Assembly: GCA_964537995.1 (NCBI GenBank)
Contig: CAZICW010000027.1
Span: forward strand, 1-19,545
Direction: 5' to 3'
Origin: JAFLUQ01 sp964537995
GTDB lineage: Bacteria; Bacillota; Clostridia; UMGS1883
DNA length: 19,545 bases
This document shows positions 1 through 6,551 of this stretch, one piece after another. The position numbers and the translations under genes are program-made. Below the pieces are notes generated by a model, which searched no databases, was not told where the DNA came from, and saw nothing but the letters and a program-made list of their open reading frames with translations. Numbering within the stretch: the stretch's first letter is position 1; every line of letters begins with the position of its first letter.

Positions 1-32
1 TACAAAGCAAAATTTGGATAGCTATGCCCGAT

Positions 33-58
33 TTTCGGCGGGCATAATCCCGCCGAAA
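33..58. other. GC-rich perfect stem-loop downstream of the ABC importer operon
   Basis: A 10-bp perfect inverted repeat (33-42 with 49-58, arm TTTCGGCGGG) encloses a 6-nt loop. A second, mutually exclusive 8-bp pairing exists between 23-30 and 39-46, so the RNA could adopt either fold. No long T-run follows on either strand, so it is not a textbook intrinsic terminator. It lies beyond the last gene of the minus-strand importer operon and after the stronger hairpin at 82-115. It may be a second, backup 3' structure. Otherwise no gene is seen in 1-170. Confidence 0.4.
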
Positions 59-81
59 CGTTTCCTTGCTTTCTCGGCAAA

Positions 82-115
82 AAACATCATTTTTGCCGAA
101 GCAAAAATGATGTTT
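82..115 (-). terminator. Stable UUCG-capped hairpin, likely 3' end of the importer operon
   Basis: Fifteen perfectly paired bases (82-96 with 101-115) close a four-base loop. Read on the minus strand, the loop is TTCG closed by C and G, which is the extra-stable cUUCGg tetraloop. It lies 55 bp beyond the stop codon of the ATPase gene at 171. On the minus strand the stem ends in TTT and three more T follow, giving a short six-T tract. This suits an intrinsic terminator or a 3' mRNA-stabilising element. Which of the two it is cannot be told from sequence. Confidence 0.6.
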
Positions 116-170
116 ATCAAGCGAAAACGCCTTTGCCGAAAAAGGACTTCGCGGCGGGAACAGCCTCCGT

Positions 171-968
171 CTACTTTGAAAGCAGCATTCTGTCGTTTGT
201 CAGCGCGCCGCCGCTGGTAGTTTCAAACCTCTTAAGGAGATCGGCGACGGTAAGATTTTTCTTTTCCTCGTTGCCAACCTCAAAAATAATATTGCCCTCA
301 TTCATCATAATCAAACGATTTCCGAGGCGGATTGCGTCCGACATATTGTGCGTAACCATAATTGTGGTAAGCTTATCTCTCTCAATAATCCGCTCCGTAA
401 GGTCAAGCACCTTGGCGGCGGTTTTCGGGTCGAGAGCGGCGGTATGCTCATCAAGCAAAAGCAGCTTCGGCTTTTGCAAGGTTGCCATAAGCAGCGTAAG
501 CGCCTGACGCTGACCGCCCGAAAGGAGTCCGACCTTTGAGGTCATTCGTGTTTCCAGCCCCAAATCCAAAATTTTCAGCAGCTCTTTATATTCCTCCCGC
601 TCCTGACGGGTGATTCCCGATCGCAAAGTGCGTCTGTTTCCTCTCCGCTTGGCAAGAGCCAGATTTTCCTCAATTTGCATCGTTGCCGCCGTTCCCATCA
701 TGGGATCCTGAAACACGCGGCCGATATATCCGGCGCGTTTATGCTCCGGCAAGGTAGTTACATCCTCACCGTCGATAAGCAGCGAGCCGCTATCCACCTG
801 CCACACACCGGCAACCGCATTGAGGAGCGTGGATTTTCCCGCGCCGTTTCCGCCGATAACCGTAACAAAATCGCCGTCGTTCAGCGTAAAAGAAAGATTG
901 CTCAGAGCGCGCTTTTCGTTAATTGTTCCGGGATTGAAGGTTTTATAGATGTTTTTTATTTCAAGCAT
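171..968 (-). CDS. ABC transporter ATP-binding protein (TrpXYZ-like importer)
   Basis: 265-residue ATPase of an ABC importer, acting on the cytoplasmic face of the membrane with the permease encoded just upstream. Visible motifs: Walker A GGNGAGKST at residues 39-47, Q-loop in VFQDP near 85-89, signature LSGGQ at 149-153, Walker B LLLLDEH at 169-175, and an H-loop VTHN near 207. The DEH (His in place of the usual Pro) after Walker B is, from memory, common in this importer family. An upstream in-frame ATG exists, but the ATG at 968 gives the family start MLEIKN and has a purine-rich site (AAGGGGGAA) before it. The start overlaps the permease stop by 8 bp, implying translational coupling. Family assignment comes from the gene trio with a PF04392-type binding protein; the substrate is unknown. 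Confidence 0.9.
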   Translation of the reverse strand: MLEIKNIYKTFNPGTINEKRALSNLSFTLNDGDFVTVIGGNGAGKSTLLNAVAGVWQVDSGSLLIDGEDVTTLPEHKRAGYIGRVFQDPMMGTAATMQIEENLALAKRRGNRRTLRSGITRQEREEYKELLKILDLGLETRMTSKVGLLSGGQRQALTLLMATLQKPKLLLLDEHTAALDPKTAAKVLDLTERIIERDKLTTIMVTHNMSDAIRLGNRLIMMNEGNIIFEVGNEEKKNLTVADLLKRFETTSGGALTNDRMLLSK

Positions 969-1905
969 TTGTCTTATTCCCCCTTCCCGCGCGTTTGGCG
1001 GAAAGCTTGCTCTTCCAATACGGAACGGCAAGGAACACCGCCACAACCAAAGCCGTAAGCAGCTTCAGGTCGTCGGTCGAAAGCCCCATTCGGAGTACAA
1101 CCTGAATAACAATATAGTATATAATCGCGCCGATAACGGCGGCAACCAGCTTAAACGCGAAGCTGTGGAACACCTTATCAAAAATGACTTCGCCGATAAT
1201 AACCGCGGCAAGACCGATTACGATTGCGCCCCTGCCCATGTTAATATCCGAAAAGCCCTGATATTGCGCCAGCATTGCGCCCGACAGAGCCACAAGCGCG
1301 TTGGAAATCATAAGTCCGAGAACCTTTGTGAAGTTGGTATTTATCCCCTGAGCGCGCGCCATTGAGCTGTTTGCACCCGTAGCGCGCAGCGAGCTGCCCA
1401 GCTCTGTTCCGAAAAACCAATACAGCAACAGCACTACAAGCACGACCAGAATCAGAAGCACCCAAATAGGATTCTTGATGCTCAAAAATCTCACATAGCG
1501 CGACGAAACCATCAGATCATACTTGTCAACGCTTATCGGGAGGTTGGATTTCCCGTTGCCGGTTCCCCATCCCATTATGCGCAGATTTACCGAATACAAT
1601 GCAAGCTGAGTTAAAATGCCGGAAAGAATTGCGGGAATTCCGCAAACGGTATGAAACAGCCCCGTCACAAGTCCGGCAAGCAAGCCCGCAACAATGGCGC
1701 ATAGCAACGCCGTCCAAACAGGAACGCCTTTAAGCGTAAGCATAACGCAAAGCGCTCCGCCCGTACACAACGAGCCGTCAACCGTCAGGTCGGCAAAATC
1801 CAGTATTTTATATGTAATATAAACTCCTATCGCCATAACGCCCCATATCAGCCCCTGAGCCGCGGCGTTGGGCATGGAATTCAGCAGACCTATGATAAAG
1901 CTCAT
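961..1905 (-). CDS. ABC transporter permease (BPD_transp_2 type, TrpXYZ-like)
   Basis: 314-residue, very hydrophobic membrane protein with about eight or nine predicted transmembrane stretches. The cytoplasmic loop around residues 168-188 (LGSSLRATGANSSMARAQGI) matches the coupling-loop pattern of the branched-chain amino acid/ribose permease superfamily (PF02653). The N-terminal part, with GVYITYKILDFADLTVDGS, is characteristic of the subgroup that works with PF04392 binding proteins. The ATG at 1905 is preceded by a GGGGGAA ribosome-binding site. The gene lies between the lipoprotein gene (78-bp gap with a stem-loop) and the ATPase gene (8-bp overlap). It should form the membrane channel, probably as a homodimer. 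Tryptophan or another small metabolite is plausible, but the sequence does not show the substrate. Confidence 0.9.
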   Translation of the reverse strand: MSFIIGLLNSMPNAAAQGLIWGVMAIGVYITYKILDFADLTVDGSLCTGGALCVMLTLKGVPVWTALLCAIVAGLLAGLVTGLFHTVCGIPAILSGILTQLALYSVNLRIMGWGTGNGKSNLPISVDKYDLMVSSRYVRFLSIKNPIWVLLILVVLVVLLLYWFFGTELGSSLRATGANSSMARAQGINTNFTKVLGLMISNALVALSGAMLAQYQGFSDINMGRGAIVIGLAAVIIGEVIFDKVFHSFAFKLVAAVIGAIIYYIVIQVVLRMGLSTDDLKLLTALVVAVFLAVPYWKSKLSAKRAGRGNKTNA

Positions 1906-1932
1906 GAAAATTCCCCCAATTCAAGATACATG

Positions 1933-1970
1933 AAAGCGACGGAAAACGGGAGCCCATTCTCCGCCGCTTT
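1933..1970. other. Intergenic stem-loop between binding-protein and permease genes
   Basis: An 11-bp stem (1933-1943 with 1960-1970) with one G-U pair encloses a 16-nt loop. In the minus-strand mRNA it lies just after the binding-protein stop and before the permease ribosome-binding site, and it has no following U-tract in that direction. This suits a 3' stabiliser that lets the lipoprotein be made in excess over the membrane parts. On the plus strand it is followed by TTTATTTTAT and would look like an intrinsic terminator for antisense transcripts. Confidence 0.5.
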
Positions 1971-1983
1971 TTTATTTTATATG

Positions 1984-3018
1984 TCAGTTGATTGATACAT
2001 AGTCGTCAGGAACGGTTATGCCCATCTGTTCGCAGTTGGCGGCATTGAATTCCTTAACAACCTTGGGCGCGTACTCAATCGGCATTGTGGAAATGTCGGC
2101 GCCGTTCACAAGGATTTCGCAAGCCATCTGACCGGTAATGTAGCCGATGTCATAATAGCTGATTGAAAGCGTAACCGAGCCGCAGCCGTTGCAAATGCCT
2201 TCTTCGCCCGCAACAACGGGAACGCCCGCGGGGATAACGATGTTGGCGATAGCCTCGGTATTTGAGGCAGCCGTGTTATCCGTAGGAATATAGATTACGT
2301 CGCTCGCGTCGCAGGCAGACTGCGTAACGGAAGCAACATCGTTCGTATCCGTAAATGAGAACCACTGTACATCATAGCCCATTTCCTTGAGGTAGCCCTC
2401 GATAACCGTACACTGATATACAGAGTTGGGCTCGCCGGAGCAATAGAGCAGACCGATTGTCTTAGCGTCAGGGAAAATTTCCTGAACCATGGCTGCCTGC
2501 TGGTCAAGCGGAGCAAGGTCGGACGTGCCGGAAATGTTTGTGCCGACAGTACCTGTCCAGTCGTCAATGTCAAGAGCCGTAGCATAGTCCGTAATGGATG
2601 TTCCGAGAATGGGGATTGTGCTTGTCGCGGCAGCGGCTGCCTGAAGGGGAGCCGTGGCATTGGCAAGAATAAGATCAACGCCCTCGGAAAGGAAGCCGTC
2701 AACGATCGTGGAGCAGTTAGCAGATTCGCCGGACGCGTTCTGATAATCAAAGGTTACGGCGTCCTCGCCGAGTGTTTCCTTAATTGCGTCTTGGAAGCCG
2801 AGCGTCGCGGCGTCAAGAGCGTCGTGCTGGAGAAGCTGAACGATACCTATGGTGTAGGTTTCCGAGGTTTCGCTGCCCTGAGCGTTGCTTTCGGTGTCAG
2901 CCGCAGACTCCTCCAAAGAGTTTGCTTCTTTGTCGGTATTGCTGCCGCAGCCGATTGCGAATACGGCAACCATCGCCAGCGCAAGCAGAAGTGCGACAAT
3001 CTTTTTACAATTTCTCAT
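1984..3018 (-). CDS. ABC transporter substrate-binding lipoprotein (PF04392-like, TrpX-type)
   Basis: 344-residue extracytoplasmic substrate-binding protein. The N-terminus is a lipoprotein signal: MRNCKK, a hydrophobic stretch, then a lipobox AIGC with Cys24 as the lipid-modified residue. An acidic Ser/Glu-rich tether (about 27-55) follows. The mature domain starts YTIGIVQLLQHDALD, runs through GFQDAIKETLG and ILANATAPLQAAAAATSTIPILG, and later has TIGLLYCSGEPNS and VPVVAGEEG. This pattern is typical of the ABC_sub_bind (PF04392) family with a type-1 periplasmic-binding fold. The ATG at 3018 has an AGAGGA site upstream. Gene order binding protein, permease, ATPase on one strand is the usual importer set. 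The substrate is unproven; family members are annotated for tryptophan and other small molecules. Confidence 0.9.
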   Translation of the reverse strand: MRNCKKIVALLLALAMVAVFAIGCGSNTDKEANSLEESAADTESNAQGSETSETYTIGIVQLLQHDALDAATLGFQDAIKETLGEDAVTFDYQNASGESANCSTIVDGFLSEGVDLILANATAPLQAAAAATSTIPILGTSITDYATALDIDDWTGTVGTNISGTSDLAPLDQQAAMVQEIFPDAKTIGLLYCSGEPNSVYQCTVIEGYLKEMGYDVQWFSFTDTNDVASVTQSACDASDVIYIPTDNTAASNTEAIANIVIPAGVPVVAGEEGICNGCGSVTLSISYYDIGYITGQMACEILVNGADISTMPIEYAPKVVKEFNAANCEQMGITVPDDYVSIN

Positions 3019-3047
3019 TTTAATTTCCTCTATTCTTTTTTAATTTC

Positions 3048-3082
3048 AAATACGGGCCGAAGCAAACCCCCGACCCGTATTT
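3048..3082. terminator. Stem-loop between cohesin-like gene and importer operon
   Basis: A 9-bp perfect stem (AAATACGGG at 3048-3056 with CCCGTATTT at 3074-3082) encloses 17 nt. It sits between the stop of the cohesin-like gene (3129) and the start of the lipoprotein gene (3018), about 30 nt before that ATG. On the minus strand it is followed by only an interrupted T-run (ATTTGAAATT), so termination there would be leaky. On the plus strand TTTTATTTT follows the stem. I found no convincing promoter in 3083-3128, so the importer may depend on read-through. Confidence 0.4.
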
Positions 3083-3128
3083 TATTTTGGATTTAGAGTC
3101 GAAGACCTATTAAGCTAAGTCCGTTGAA

Positions 3129-4937
3129 TTATTCGGCAGCTATTGATATGGGGTCAAGAACCGCAACAGCGGTACCGAGATTTTCGGTGCTTATGATGTT
3201 GTTGGGATCAACGCCCTGAACCACACCGAATACAACCTTTGTTGTGCCCTCGGGGATTACTGTTGTACCCGCTACCGACGTGCCGGCTTTAATCTCGGCA
3301 ACGCTTGTGGTTGTAAGCGTTACATCGGAAATAGGAGTATTTCCGTTCATGTAGTTGAAGAATACATAAACGGTTTCGTCCGTAAGAGCGTCCGCCGCAG
3401 CGTCCGTGCCGCCCAAATAATCGCCGTTAAGAGCTAACTTAACCAGTACGAGAGTGCCGCCCGTAGAAGCGGGAGCCGTTTCAACCGTACCCGCAACGGG
3501 AACATCTTCGGGGCCTACAGGCTCAGGCTCGGGTTCAGGCTCGGTGGATTCGGGTATAACTACATTGGTTGTAACAGTCGCGCTTACACCCTCCGCAAGA
3601 ACATAGCCTTCGGGAACCGTTACCGTACCTGTTACGGGATATGTTCCGGCTTCCGTGCCTACATTTGTTGTATCCCATGTTACCGTAAGAGCAACATCGT
3701 TACTGTCTGTTATACCTACTACGGTATCGGGAAGCTCCTCAACGCTCGCAAAGTCGCCTATGGGAGCGATCGCCGTGATTTCAATCGCTGTGGGTTCGGG
3801 CTCGATGGATTCGGGTATAACTACGTTAGCTGTAACAGTCGCGCTTACACCCTCCGCAAGAACATAGCCTTCGGGAACCGTTACCGTACCTGTTACGGGA
3901 TATGTTCCGGCTTCCGTGCCTACATTTGTTGTATCCCATGTTACCGTAAGATCAACATAGCCTTCGGCTGTCGTGCCGACTAAAGCGTCGGGAAGATCCT
4001 CAACGCTCGCAACGTCACCTGCGGGAGCAATCGCCGTGATTTCAACCGCTGTGGGTTCGGGCTCGGTGGATTCGGGTATAACTACGTTGGTTGTAATAGT
4101 CGCGCTTACACCCTCCGCAAGAACATAGCCTTCGGGAACCGTTACCGTACCTGTTACGGGATATGTTCCGGCTTCCGTGCCTACATTTGTTGTATCCCAT
4201 GTTACCGTAAGAGCAACATCGTTACTGTCTGTTATACCTACTACGGTATCGGGAAGCTCCTCAACGCTCGCAACGTCGCTTATGGGAGCAATTGCCGTGA
4301 TTTCAATCGCTGTGGGTTCGGTCGCAGCACCGATTGTTATGGTAACAGGCGCATAAGTAGCCGCAGCCTTACTTGTTCCCATATATACAATCTGATCTTT
4401 AATGTCTATACCGGAATCACCTTCGGCAAGAGCCTTAAAGCGAACCGTAAAAAGCTCTACATCTGTCGCGCCGTTAAGAGGATAACCAATCTTAGAGTAT
4501 ACGCCGCCGGGGCTAAGATATGTTGTAAGGTTTATCTCGCCCTTTTCGGGGTCATATGTCGTCAGACCTTTCCAAACGAAAAGATCTTCTCCGTCCTCAT
4601 CTTCAGAGGGGAACGCAGCTTCATTCGGTGTGAAAGCCTTTGCTTTTGACGTAGCTTTCGCGCCGGTCGAATCCACAACCTCTACCTTTGTTGTATCCCA
4701 GTCAAGGATTATCTGCGCGGACGTAAAAGCGTCAACATCTTTAATGTCCGCCAGCTTTACCGCAACTTCAAACACGTCGCCGACTTCAATAGCAGAAAAA
4801 TCGGTTACCGCGTCAGCGATTGTCGGATTGGCAGCCGCAGCCAAGGTCACCGTTGTTGACCCCTCCGCGAAGGAAACCATTCCGCAAACCGAAAAAGCCA
4901 TTGTAAGAGCGAGAAGTGCTACCAGAAATTTTTTCAT
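3129..4937 (-). CDS. Secreted cohesin-like protein with three Ig-like (Big_4-type) repeats
   Basis: 602 residues, predicted secreted. Residues 1-24 are a signal peptide ending SFA before EGS. Residues about 45-200 resemble a cohesin-type beta-sandwich: IEVGDVFEVAVKLADI, then AQIILDWDTTKVEVVD, and near the end ELFTVRFKALAEGDSGI. Residues 207-467 are three tandem 87-residue repeats (ITAIAP ... VTWDTTNVGTEAGTYPVTG ... VVIPES) resembling bacterial Ig-like domain 4. A Pro/Glu linker (about 464-475) leads to an unrecognised C-terminal beta-rich domain (480-602). I see no LPXTG motif, SLH module, dockerin or catalytic domain. The ATG at 4937 follows a GAGGT site. It is the second gene of an operon, 30 bp after the dockerin gene. 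The cohesin call rests on pattern only; another cohesin-fold adhesin domain is the main alternative. Confidence 0.75.
   Translation of the reverse strand: MKKFLVALLALTMAFSVCGMVSFAEGSTTVTLAAAANPTIADAVTDFSAIEVGDVFEVAVKLADIKDVDAFTSAQIILDWDTTKVEVVDSTGAKATSKAKAFTPNEAAFPSEDEDGEDLFVWKGLTTYDPEKGEINLTTYLSPGGVYSKIGYPLNGATDVELFTVRFKALAEGDSGIDIKDQIVYMGTSKAAATYAPVTITIGAATEPTAIEITAIAPISDVASVEELPDTVVGITDSNDVALTVTWDTTNVGTEAGTYPVTGTVTVPEGYVLAEGVSATITTNVVIPESTEPEPTAVEITAIAPAGDVASVEDLPDALVGTTAEGYVDLTVTWDTTNVGTEAGTYPVTGTVTVPEGYVLAEGVSATVTANVVIPESIEPEPTAIEITAIAPIGDFASVEELPDTVVGITDSNDVALTVTWDTTNVGTEAGTYPVTGTVTVPEGYVLAEGVSATVTTNVVIPESTEPEPEPEPVGPEDVPVAGTVETAPASTGGTLVLVKLALNGDYLGGTDAAADALTDETVYVFFNYMNGNTPISDVTLTTTSVAEIKAGTSVAGTTVIPEGTTKVVFGVVQGVDPNNIISTENLGTAVAVLDPISIAAE
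3537..4319 (-). repeat. Three 261-bp in-frame tandem repeats encoding Ig-like modules
   Basis: Inside the cohesin-like gene, three direct copies with an exact 261-bp (87-codon) period occupy about 4319-4059, 4058-3798 and 3797-3537. The half encoding VTWDTTNVGTEAGTYPVTG and VPEGYVLAEG is essentially identical in all three copies at the DNA level. Copies 1 and 3 also share the preceding block (VVGITDSNDVAL), while copy 2 carries a diverged block there (LVGTTAEGYVDL). Near-identity at the DNA level indicates recent duplication or gene conversion, and copy number may vary between strains. Confidence 0.9.
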
Positions 4938-4967
4938 AAGAAATTACCTCGCTTTCAAACTGCCATA

Positions 4968-5810
4968 TTATTCTGCACTATATGCAGTAGTTTCTGTTTT
5001 GTTAAAGTTGAAAAGAAGCGCTTGAAGATCGTCAATATTTATTGTGTCGCTGTCATTAAGGTCAACCGCTTCATCATAATTATCATCGCCCTTAGAGCTG
5101 TTATAAACATAGAGAAGCAACTGAAGGTCATCCAAATTGATAACTTCTTCGGCGTCGTCTACTGCTTTCACTATATTACCCGCAAGAAGATTTGTTTCTC
5201 CCAAGTCAACATCTTTATCGGTTACAACAACATCCTTGACGGTTCTGTAAAGATAACCGTCTCGACCGATAACAACCGTATATGTACCGGCTTCAACTTC
5301 AATTTCATATTTACCCGTCTCGGCATCAACCGTACCGGCAATCGTTCCGGCTACAGCTTCAACCTTGCTTAAATCGGCGCCTTCAAGAATACTTACCGTA
5401 CCGATAATCTTATAGCCCGCGACGTCAGCCGTAAGGTCGATTACACCGCTGCCGATGCCGTCAACCGCAACGTCGGTGCCTCCGCACCATACGTTGTACT
5501 TAACGCCCGGCGTAAGCTTGAAGCTGAACGAGAACGCTCCGTCCGTCGCCGTATTCTGGTCAATGTACTTGATGTTCTCGTCTTCAATCAGAGCAAGAGA
5601 CGTCACATCCTCGGGAGCAACGATAATCGTAGCTTCCTTCGCTTCAGCTTCGCCGGAAACGACGCCGCTTATCGTTACCGAACCGGTCGACTTATCCGCA
5701 ACAACATCTCCCAGTGTTACGGCAGGGTCTTCAGCAGCGAAAGCGCCTAAGCTGACGGCAAGCACACAGCCGGCAATGCCGACGAGCATTTTGCCAAAAA
5801 ATTTCTTCAT
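4968..5810 (-). CDS. Secreted dockerin-domain protein
   Basis: 280 residues. A signal peptide covers about 1-25 (hydrophobic core, then GAFA before AED). Residues 27-125 are an unrecognised beta-rich domain. Residues about 131-208 (IIGTVSILEGADLS ... YTVVIGRDGYLYRTVKDV) resemble a carboxypeptidase-regulatory-like beta-sandwich. Residues about 212-270 form a two-part dockerin: repeat 1 has INLDDLQLLLYVYN, and repeat 2 has DLNDSDTINIDDLQALLFNF. Repeat 2 matches the calcium-loop pattern D-x-N-x-S-(5)-I-N-x-x-D; repeat 1 lacks the first Asp. Dockerins bind cohesins, and a cohesin-like gene follows 30 bp downstream. An upstream in-frame extension is possible, but the ATG at 5810 has AAAGGAG 8 nt before it and starts the signal peptide. 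No enzyme domain is visible, so it is more likely structural than catalytic. Confidence 0.82.
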   Translation of the reverse strand: MKKFFGKMLVGIAGCVLAVSLGAFAAEDPAVTLGDVVADKSTGSVTISGVVSGEAEAKEATIIVAPEDVTSLALIEDENIKYIDQNTATDGAFSFSFKLTPGVKYNVWCGGTDVAVDGIGSGVIDLTADVAGYKIIGTVSILEGADLSKVEAVAGTIAGTVDAETGKYEIEVEAGTYTVVIGRDGYLYRTVKDVVVTDKDVDLGETNLLAGNIVKAVDDAEEVINLDDLQLLLYVYNSSKGDDNYDEAVDLNDSDTINIDDLQALLFNFNKTETTAYSAE

Positions 5811-5919
5811 TTTTTGAACTCCTTTCATATAAAAATAGAAATGTAATTTTTTGCGATGTTCGCAAGCAACGGAACGCGCTTCCCTCATTAAGCGCAAGAC
5901 CGCAACTTACTCATTACAT
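5811..5919 (-). other. Structured 5' leader of the dockerin/cohesin-like operon
   Basis: If transcription starts about 7 nt beyond the -10 box at 5926-5931, the leader is about 110 nt. It contains a 6-bp perfect hairpin (5851-5856 with 5860-5865, loop of three) and a short GCGC/GCGC pairing further upstream, then an A/T-rich stretch and the AAAGGAG ribosome-binding site. I do not recognise a known riboswitch consensus in it. Confidence 0.35.
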
Positions 5920-5925
5920 ACCATT

Positions 5926-5953
5926 AGTATACCATAAGATTGAAAAATTTCAA
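5926..5953 (-). promoter_or_regulatory. Sigma-A promoter of the dockerin/cohesin-like operon
   Basis: On the minus strand: -35 box TTGAAA (5953-5948), 16-nt spacer, -10 box TATACT (5931-5926). It sits in an AT-rich gap between the stop of the small helical protein gene (6044) and the dockerin gene start (5810). It is the only good promoter seen before this two-gene unit. Confidence 0.65.
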
Positions 5954-6043
5954 GCGTTTTTTGTAAAACTTGTTCGCTTTTTTTATTTTCGGCAAATTGC
6001 ACAAACCTCATTAAAAATATTTATGCAATTTTCGAGGCGAAAA

Positions 6044-6457
6044 TTATTCCCCGTCCGAGGCTTCTTCCTGTGCGGGAGCGTCCTCGGCTTCTTCGGAAGG
6101 AACCGCTTCGGTTTCGATTACTTCCTTTTCTTCGTTCGCTTTTTCCTCCGCTTCTTCTTTGGCGACTTCCTTTTCCAGCTTCGCTATTTCTTCGTTCAGC
6201 CGCTGAATCTCGGCGCATTTGTCCGAAATTGCCGCGTCAATATCGCCGCCGGAGAGCTTCGCGTCATACGCCGCCGTGCCGATTTCCCTGTAAAGAGAAC
6301 TGATGTCACGACGAATGTCCGCTATTTTGATTTTCAGCTTCGCGACGCCGTAGACCTCGCCCGCCTTTTTCCCCGCCTTATCAGTCAGATCAAGGACCGC
6401 ATCGCGAGCCACGTTGAGCTTATTGCCCACCTTTTTCATGATTCCGTCCATATCCAT
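6044..6457 (-). CDS. Small charged helical/coiled-coil protein of unknown function
   Basis: 137 residues, no signal peptide or membrane span, so probably cytoplasmic. Residues 1-45 are amphipathic (MKKVGNKLNVARDAVLDLTDKAGKKAG). Residues 45-70 carry KIKIADIRRDISSLYREIGTAAYDA, and residues 75-105 are a heptad-like helix (CAEIQRLNEEIAKLEKEVAKE). The last 35 residues are a disordered Glu/Ala/Pro-rich acidic tail. Similar small proteins of unknown function are common in Clostridia, to my knowledge. The ATG at 6457 has AAAGGAGG 8 nt upstream; an ATG two codons later is less well placed. It has its own promoter and stands alone between hemZ and the dockerin gene. I cannot assign a function. Confidence 0.8.
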   Translation of the reverse strand: MDMDGIMKKVGNKLNVARDAVLDLTDKAGKKAGEVYGVAKLKIKIADIRRDISSLYREIGTAAYDAKLSGGDIDAAISDKCAEIQRLNEEIAKLEKEVAKEEAEEKANEEKEVIETEAVPSEEAEDAPAQEEASDGE

Positions 6458-6503
6458 ATGAAAAACCTCCTTTTATTTTCGCGGAAAAACAATCCGCAAC
6501 TAT

Positions 6504-6532
6504 ATTTTACCACTTTTTTTCTTCAATGTCTA
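6504..6532 (-). promoter_or_regulatory. Promoter of the small helical protein gene
   Basis: On the minus strand: -35 box TAGACA (6532-6527), 17-nt spacer, -10 box TAAAAT (6509-6504) with an upstream TG giving an extended -10 (TGGTAAAAT). The leader contains a small hairpin with 5-bp arms (6481-6485 with 6493-6497). The ribosome-binding site AAAGGAGG follows. Confidence 0.55.
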
Positions 6533-6551
6533 TAGTTTTTTTAAATATTTT

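Noticed and set aside
3537..4319. CRISPR array or mobile-element repeats
   Set aside because: The repeats are 261-bp in-frame coding repeats with no spacers and no transposase or terminal repeats nearby.
5811..5919. Cyclic-di-GMP or other riboswitch in the dockerin operon leader
   Set aside because: Only short hairpins are seen and none of the conserved core motifs I know is present.
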